Assembly (NCBI GenBank): GCA_030590525.1
Contig: JAUUYI010000054.1
Location: 1-9,620 of the forward strand
Reading direction: 5' to 3'
From: Sedimenticola sp.
Lineage (GTDB): Bacteria > Pseudomonadota > Gammaproteobacteria > Chromatiales > Chromatiaceae
DNA: 9,620 nucleotides
The notes under the pieces were generated by a model that saw only the letters and a program-made list of their open reading frames with translations, was not told where the DNA came from and did not search any database. Positions 6,553 to 9,620 of the stretch are shown here, piece by piece (the stretch's first letter is position 1; each line of letters opens with the position of its first letter). The position numbers were made by a program, and so were the translations under genes.

Positions 6553-7128
6553 CTATTTTAGTTTTTTTCTTTTCCTAGGTCCTGTTTTTATCCTAGGTCC
6601 TGCTTTTATTCGATTCCAATCAAAAAACGGCCCTGGATCGCTCTTTCGGGCGGGGGCGATATCGCTGTGGCCGACGATGCGTTCAGGGGTGATGGCGGGA
6701 TAGCGGGCTCTGATGTCGGCGATCGTCTGGTCGAGGGTCTGGTACTGCTGCTCGGTGAAGGGGGTGTAGTCATCTCCTTCCAGTTCGATGCCGATAGAAA
6801 AATCGTTGCAGGCCACCCGGCCCTGGAATTCGGACTGGCCGGCGTGCCAGGCACGGAGGCCGAGGGGGACGTACTGCACCAACTCTCCGCTGCGTCGGAT
6901 CAACAGGTGGCTGGAGACCCGTAGTTCGCAGATTTCCTGGAAGTAGGGGTGGGCCTTCGGATCCAGCCGATTGAGAAACAGGTCGTCGACCCGGTCGCCT
7001 CCAAAGCAGCCGGGGGGCAGACTGATGTTGTGGATGACCAGCAGGTCGATGCGACAGCCGGGCGGCCGCGGGTCACAGTTGGATGATGGGCATTGGCGCG
7101 CGCCGTAGAGCAGGGGCGCTCTCCTCAC
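6553..7128 (-). CDS. ampD: 1,6-anhydro-N-acetylmuramyl-L-alanine amidase AmpD
   Basis: Encodes 191 residues (E. coli AmpD is 183). This cytoplasmic zinc amidase of peptidoglycan recycling cleaves the stem peptide from anhydro-muropeptides; its loss raises AmpC in species with AmpR. Zinc ligands are His33 (VIHNISLPPG), His154 (GHSDIAP) and Asp164 (SDPGP), with catalytic Glu115 (FSIGIELEG) and Lys162, all at E. coli-like positions. RAWHAG at 92-97 and CNDFS at 107-111 are also family motifs. The GTG start at 7128 overlaps the stop of the CBS gene as GTGA, implying translational coupling; the N-terminus then aligns with E. coli. After DWNRI the normal tail is replaced by two near-identical 6-residue units (IKAGPR, IKTGPR) and KRKKLK, encoded by an 18-bp direct duplication. 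All catalytic residues remain, so the enzyme should be active. Confidence 0.96.
   Translation of the reverse strand: MRRAPLLYGARQCPSSNCDPRPPGCRIDLLVIHNISLPPGCFGGDRVDDLFLNRLDPKAHPYFQEICELRVSSHLLIRRSGELVQYVPLGLRAWHAGQSEFQGRVACNDFSIGIELEGDDYTPFTEQQYQTLDQTIADIRARYPAITPERIVGHSDIAPARKSDPGPFFDWNRIKAGPRIKTGPRKRKKLK
6574..6609 (-). repeat. Two 18-bp direct repeats in the ampD 3' end
   Basis: CCTAGGTCCTGTTTTTAT (6574-6591) and CCTAGGTCCTGCTTTTAT (6592-6609) differ at one base and abut directly. On the coding (-) strand each contains AGGACCTAGG, similar to the AGGACCAAGG of the heptamer array on the other strand of the same gap. The 18-bp unit keeps the frame and adds 6 residues per copy. Confidence 0.85.
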
Positions 7129-7538
7129 CCTTTTCTGGACATCTTGCGCAGCCCTTTCAGTGCCATATCTGTCAGGCTGATAATGCCGACTACCTTGTCA
7201 TCCTCGATCACTGGGGCGCGGGAGAGGTGAAAGCGGGAAAAGAGTCGTGCGCAATATCGGATATCCATATCCGGGTCCACTGTCAGTACCGGTTTCGACA
7301 TGACCTCATAGATATTGACTCTGTCCGCCGAACGGTCTTTGGCCAGCACATGTCGGGCAATATCAGAGATCATCACCATCCCATACTCATCCCCATCATG
7401 ACGCTTATTCACGATCAGGGATTTGGTTTCCACATGGGCCATCTGCTGCAGGGCATCTTCCACCGTACTTAACCCATCGACCATGTCGAACTTGGTCTTC
7501 ATCACATCCCGGACACGGATGGTCTTTTGCTTGGTCAC
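7125..7538 (-). CDS. Two-CBS-domain protein
   Basis: Encodes 137 residues made up almost wholly of two CBS domains, at about 8-65 and 75-132. Typical elements are RDVM at 10-13, the strand-helix GMVMISDIARHVL at 53-65, YEVMSKPVLTVDPD at 77-90 and KVVGIISLTDMALKGL at 115-130. Such a pair forms a Bateman module, which in known proteins binds adenine nucleotides and regulates a partner such as a transporter or enzyme. The GTG start at 7538 overlaps the P-II stop as GTGA and has a strong ribosome site (GGAGGA at 7550-7545, 6-nt spacer). It overlaps ampD at the other end. No membrane segment or enzymatic domain is present, so it probably regulates the DUF1538 proteins encoded upstream; this is inferred from context only. 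Confidence 0.93.
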   Translation of the reverse strand: MTKQKTIRVRDVMKTKFDMVDGLSTVEDALQQMAHVETKSLIVNKRHDGDEYGMVMISDIARHVLAKDRSADRVNIYEVMSKPVLTVDPDMDIRYCARLFSRFHLSRAPVIEDDKVVGIISLTDMALKGLRKMSRKG

Positions 7539-7885
7539 AACTCTTCCTCCACTACGCTGGTTAGTTCCCGTATCTGATGGCTGATGCCTACCGCATCCTC
7601 CACATCCAGCTGGAACGCGATCCCGGTGCCTGGCTTGTCATCGAATTCGCCCACTCTGGCGATGCTCTCCAGGATCATGCGGCTCATATGCTCCTCAACC
7701 AGCAGCAGGACGGCGTCACGCTGAATTTCGAGGTTGAGGCCGAAGAAGGTCTTACTTTTCTGTATGCCTTCACCGCGGGCCTGGTTGATCACGGTGGCAC
7801 CCGTGGCGCCAGCGGCACGAGCGGCCTCTACCACGGTATTGGTTTTATCGTCCTCGATCAGGACGATGATCAATTTGAAATGCAT
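7535..7885 (-). CDS. P-II-like signalling protein with a short T-loop
   Basis: Encodes 116 residues (GlnB is 112) with the P-II pattern: strand KLIIVLIEDDK at 4-14, helix, GATGATVINQARGEG at 26-40, Gln42 (equivalent to GlnB Q39), a T-loop region at about 38-56, and KPGTGIAFQLDVEDAVGI at 84-101. By hand alignment the T-loop is several residues shorter than in GlnB and has no tyrosine, so GlnD-type uridylylation at Tyr51 is not possible. GlnB Lys90, Arg101 and Arg103, which contact ATP phosphates, align with Ile89, Gly100 and Ser102. Its ligand is therefore uncertain. It starts 2 bp after the second DUF1538 gene with a good ribosome site and overlaps the CBS gene. P-II-type proteins often bind and gate a transporter encoded beside them, so the DUF1538 proteins are the likely partners (inference). 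Confidence 0.85.
   Translation of the reverse strand: MHFKLIIVLIEDDKTNTVVEAARAAGATGATVINQARGEGIQKSKTFFGLNLEIQRDAVLLLVEEHMSRMILESIARVGEFDDKPGTGIAFQLDVEDAVGISHQIRELTSVVEEEL
7545..7550 (-). promoter_or_regulatory. Ribosome binding site of the CBS gene
   Basis: GGAGGA on the - strand with a 6-nt spacer to the GTG at 7538. It supports this start over later ones. The site lies inside the P-II-like coding region. Confidence 0.7.
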
Positions 7886-7887
7886 GG

Positions 7888-8685
7888 CTAGTTATCTCCT
7901 TCGCTCTGCTGTTGCCGCAGACTGCGGTGGGCGACCCATTCACTGATTTGCGCGTAACCCATTACACTGATGATAGGAAACAGGCTGGCAAATGCGATCA
8001 GGCCAAACCCATCCAGTAGCGGGTTGCGACCGGGAATGTTGCTCGAGAGCCCGAGACCCAGGGCAGCCACCAGTGGTACGGTGACAGTGGAGGTGGTGAC
8101 ACCGCCGGTGTCATAGGCCAGGGCAATGATTGATTTCGGGCAGAACATGGTTTGAAAGATTACCAGAATATAACCCGCAATTATGTAATAGTGGAGTGGT
8201 GTGCCGGAGATGATCCGGTATACCCCCAGGGTTATTCCGAAAGCCACTCCGATGGCAACCGAAATTCGCAGTCCCCAGGTGGCGACGGCGCCAGCGGATA
8301 CCTGATTGGCCTTGATAGCCACCGCGATCAGAGATGGCTCGGCGATGGTGGTGGAGAATCCGATGGCGAAAGCGAACAGGTAGAGCCAGAGGTAGCGCTG
8401 CCAGTTGTCCCCCGCAGCCTGCCCGGCGTCGGCGATACCGAGGAACTCGGGTGCCGTCAGCTGTGCGGCCATCAGTTTTCCCAGCGGAAACAGGGCCTGT
8501 TCCAGTCCCTCCAGGAAAAAGGCCAATCCCACCAGTACGAAGCCGAATCCTACCAGTACCTGGCGTAGATTAGGTACCTGTTTGCGTAGTACCAGCGCCT
8601 GGAAACTGAACAGAATGACGGCGATTGGCAGCACGTCGTGCAGGGTCTCCAGCAGCGCGGAGAAGAAACTGGTCAGCACGGACAT
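7888..8685 (-). CDS. DUF1538 family membrane protein, second copy
   Basis: Encodes 265 residues, very hydrophobic, with about six or seven membrane segments and a polar C-terminal tail (about 249-265). It carries the DUF1538 hallmarks: TTIAEPSLIAV at 112-122, AYDTGGVTTSTVTVP at 190-204 and [19 protein letters not shown] at 219-237. It is a paralogue of the product at 8685-9419; over the 66-residue C-terminal core I count 47 identical residues by eye. The ATG at 8685 shares one base with the stop of that gene (TGATG), so it is probably read by re-initiating ribosomes. DUF1538 has no established substrate known to me; the conserved Glu-Pro and Gly-Gly-Val-Thr-Thr motifs in membrane segments suggest a transporter or channel. 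The two copies probably work as a heteromer, since other members carry two such domains in one chain. Confidence 0.88.
   Translation of the reverse strand: MSVLTSFFSALLETLHDVLPIAVILFSFQALVLRKQVPNLRQVLVGFGFVLVGLAFFLEGLEQALFPLGKLMAAQLTAPEFLGIADAGQAAGDNWQRYLWLYLFAFAIGFSTTIAEPSLIAVAIKANQVSAGAVATWGLRISVAIGVAFGITLGVYRIISGTPLHYYIIAGYILVIFQTMFCPKSIIALAYDTGGVTTSTVTVPLVAALGLGLSSNIPGRNPLLDGFGLIAFASLFPIISVMGYAQISEWVAHRSLRQQQSEGDN
7895..7901 (-). promoter_or_regulatory. Ribosome binding site of the P-II-like gene
   Basis: AAGGAGA on the - strand, 9 nt before the ATG at 7885 and inside the last codons of the second DUF1538 gene. It is the strongest Shine-Dalgarno in the operon together with that of the CBS gene. 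Confidence 0.7.
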
Positions 8686-9419
8686 CAGAGGATCATTCCG
8701 TAGCCCATGACGAAGATCATCGGCGTGAGTGAGGCGAAGGCGATCAGGCCAAAGCCATCGGTCATCGGGTTGCGGCCCTGGATACTGCTGGCCAGCCCGA
8801 CACCGAGGGCGGTGACCAGGGGCACGGTGATGGTGGAGGTGGTGACGCCGCCGGAATCATAGGCGATGCCGATGATCTCCGGTGGTGCGAATGCGGTCAT
8901 GATCACCACGCCCAGATAGCCACCGATGATCAGATATTGTATCGGCCAGCCCCGGAGGATTCGCAGCACGCCGATCAGAATCGCCAGACCGACAGCGAGG
9001 GCTACAGTCAGACGCAGCCCATCCGCATAACCCTCTTTCTCCTCAATACTATCCCCTATCATACCGCCGGTCGCTGCCACTTCAGCGGCCTCCTCCGAGA
9101 CTGCAATCAGGGCCGGTTCTGCGACGGTGGTGCCGAACCCCAGGGCAAAGGCGAACAGCAACAGCCAGGTGACCGAACCCTTGCGCGCAAAATCGAAGGC
9201 CATGGATTCGCCGATCGGGAACAGGCCGATCTTCAGTCCGTGTACGAACAGGGTGAGACCGATGACTACCAGCATTGAGCCGATCAGCAGTCCTTCGAGA
9301 TTGGGTATCGGCTCCTGCAGCACCACCAGCTGAAAAAAGGCGATGACCGCGACGATGGGGAGCATGTCACGAATACTGTCGAGCAGTGAGTTTGCAAGGT
9401 GTTTTAGAAGCGTATGCAC
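8685..9419 (-). CDS. DUF1538 family membrane protein, first copy
   Basis: Encodes 244 residues, the first gene of the five-gene operon. A short amphipathic start (1-18) is followed by about six or seven hydrophobic segments. Hallmarks are [11 protein letters not shown] at 97-107, [15 protein letters not shown] at 186-200 and [19 protein letters not shown] at 215-233. A charged loop at about 123-135 ([13 protein letters not shown]) has no equivalent in the second copy. The GTG at 9419 is chosen because AAGG lies 9 nt upstream and the protein begins like its paralogue; the next in-frame ATG would cut into the first hydrophobic segment. Its stop overlaps the start of the second copy by one base. 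Function is unknown. With a P-II-like and a CBS protein in the same operon, a regulated small-solute or ion transporter is the most economical reading. Confidence 0.88.
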   Translation of the reverse strand: MHTLLKHLANSLLDSIRDMLPIVAVIAFFQLVVLQEPIPNLEGLLIGSMLVVIGLTLFVHGLKIGLFPIGESMAFDFARKGSVTWLLLFAFALGFGTTVAEPALIAVSEEAAEVAATGGMIGDSIEEKEGYADGLRLTVALAVGLAILIGVLRILRGWPIQYLIIGGYLGVVIMTAFAPPEIIGIAYDSGGVTTSTITVPLVTALGVGLASSIQGRNPMTDGFGLIAFASLTPMIFVMGYGMIL

Positions 9420-9509
9420 AGGCGTACCTTACACTGACCCTTTGCAGGTACTCAACAGGGAACTGCAGGGAAAGTGAAAGAATATCCGGAAAGTTCGTTA
9501 TTTTTTGGA

Positions 9510-9525
9510 TGTTAACTCGATCACA
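9510..9525. promoter_or_regulatory. Candidate CRP/FNR-family operator
   Basis: TGTTA, six bases, TCACA: nine of ten positions match the CRP core TGTGA-N6-TCACA. It is about 90 bp upstream of the first DUF1538 start. No convincing promoter is placed correctly beside it, so the assignment is tentative. Confidence 0.3.
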
Positions 9526-9546
9526 GTTGCCGAAGATTCCGCTCAA

Positions 9547-9572
9547 CCCCTCTAAAGTTAACTCTATAGGGG
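9547..9572. promoter_or_regulatory. 26-bp near-perfect palindrome centred on GTTAAC, possible operator
   Basis: The left half CCCCTCTAAAGTT and the reverse complement of the right half, CCCCTATAGAGTT, agree at 11 of 13 positions. The dyad has no loop, which favours a dimeric protein site over an RNA hairpin, and no T-run follows. It lies about 130 bp upstream of the DUF1538 operon and 4 bp before a possible divergent ATG. Nothing else of note is seen in the 201-bp gap. Confidence 0.45.
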
Positions 9573-9576
9573 GCCG

Positions 9577-9620
9577 ATGCAGTTAGTGGCGTTTTACTGT
9601 CTGGAATACGGTGTTGAGGG
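9577..9620 (+). CDS. Possible start of a divergent gene, cut by the window end
   Basis: An ATG at 9577 opens a frame that runs without a stop to the window edge and reads MQLVAFYCLEYGVE. AGGGGG lies just upstream at 9568-9573, with only a 3-nt spacer, shorter than usual. Too little is visible to name a family. The divergent position relative to the DUF1538 operon and the operator-like palindrome upstream make it plausible, but a frame of 14 codons can occur by chance. Confidence 0.25.
   Translation, partial: MQLVAFYCLEYGVE

Noticed and set aside
6228..6561. Frames on both strands encoding GPRTKDQ-type repeat peptides
   Set aside because: A stop-free 7-bp repeat is open in all frames by necessity; these overlap the real CMD-Rieske gene and have no coding support.
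9386..9586. 66-codon + frame at the right edge
   Set aside because: It overlaps the start of the DUF1538 operon on the opposite strand and runs through the operator-like region; no motif or suitable ribosome site is seen.

Overview
The window looks like chromosome of a GC-rich gammaproteobacterium. Supporting this are the gene order murJ-ribF-ileS-lspA, products that read closely like their E. coli counterparts, AmpD of the cytoplasmic gammaproteobacterial type, and GTAG-type REP palindromes. The lifestyle cannot be read from the sequence. A free-living or symbiotic environmental lineage, for example a sulfur oxidiser, is only a guess from the overall style of the region.

Left half (1-5385, + strand): a conserved housekeeping block. 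It holds the C-terminal part of the lipid II flippase murJ, the bifunctional FAD synthetase/riboflavin kinase ribF, isoleucyl-tRNA synthetase ileS and signal peptidase II lspA. An inverted pair of REP palindromes sits between ribF and ileS. The usual gammaproteobacterial continuation (fkpB-ispH) is absent here.

Middle (5386-6552): an accessory junction. A roughly 320-bp MITE-like element with about 46-bp terminal inverted repeats starts 3 bp after the lspA stop. Next is a + strand gene encoding an unusual fusion of a carboxymuconolactone-decarboxylase-like domain, without its cysteines, to a Rieske [2Fe-2S] ferredoxin domain. A 12-copy heptanucleotide array and a REP hairpin that doubles as a terminator follow, in the gap between convergent genes.

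Right half (6553-9419, - strand): a tightly overlapping five-gene operon, transcribed right to left. The order is DUF1538 membrane protein A, DUF1538 membrane protein B, a P-II-like protein, a two-CBS-domain protein, then ampD. Every junction is 2 bp apart or overlaps. The first four genes look like a transporter or channel pair with two small ligand-sensing regulators. The P-II-like protein has a short T-loop and lacks the uridylylated tyrosine and the usual phosphate-binding Arg/Lys residues. This is the best candidate for a poorly described system. The ampD 3' end carries an 18-bp direct duplication that gives the enzyme a basic tail.

Right edge (9420-9620): an upstream region with a CRP-like site, a near-perfect 26-bp palindrome centred on GTTAAC, and possibly the first codons of a divergent gene cut by the window end. 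No tRNA, rRNA, CRISPR array or recognised riboswitch was seen.
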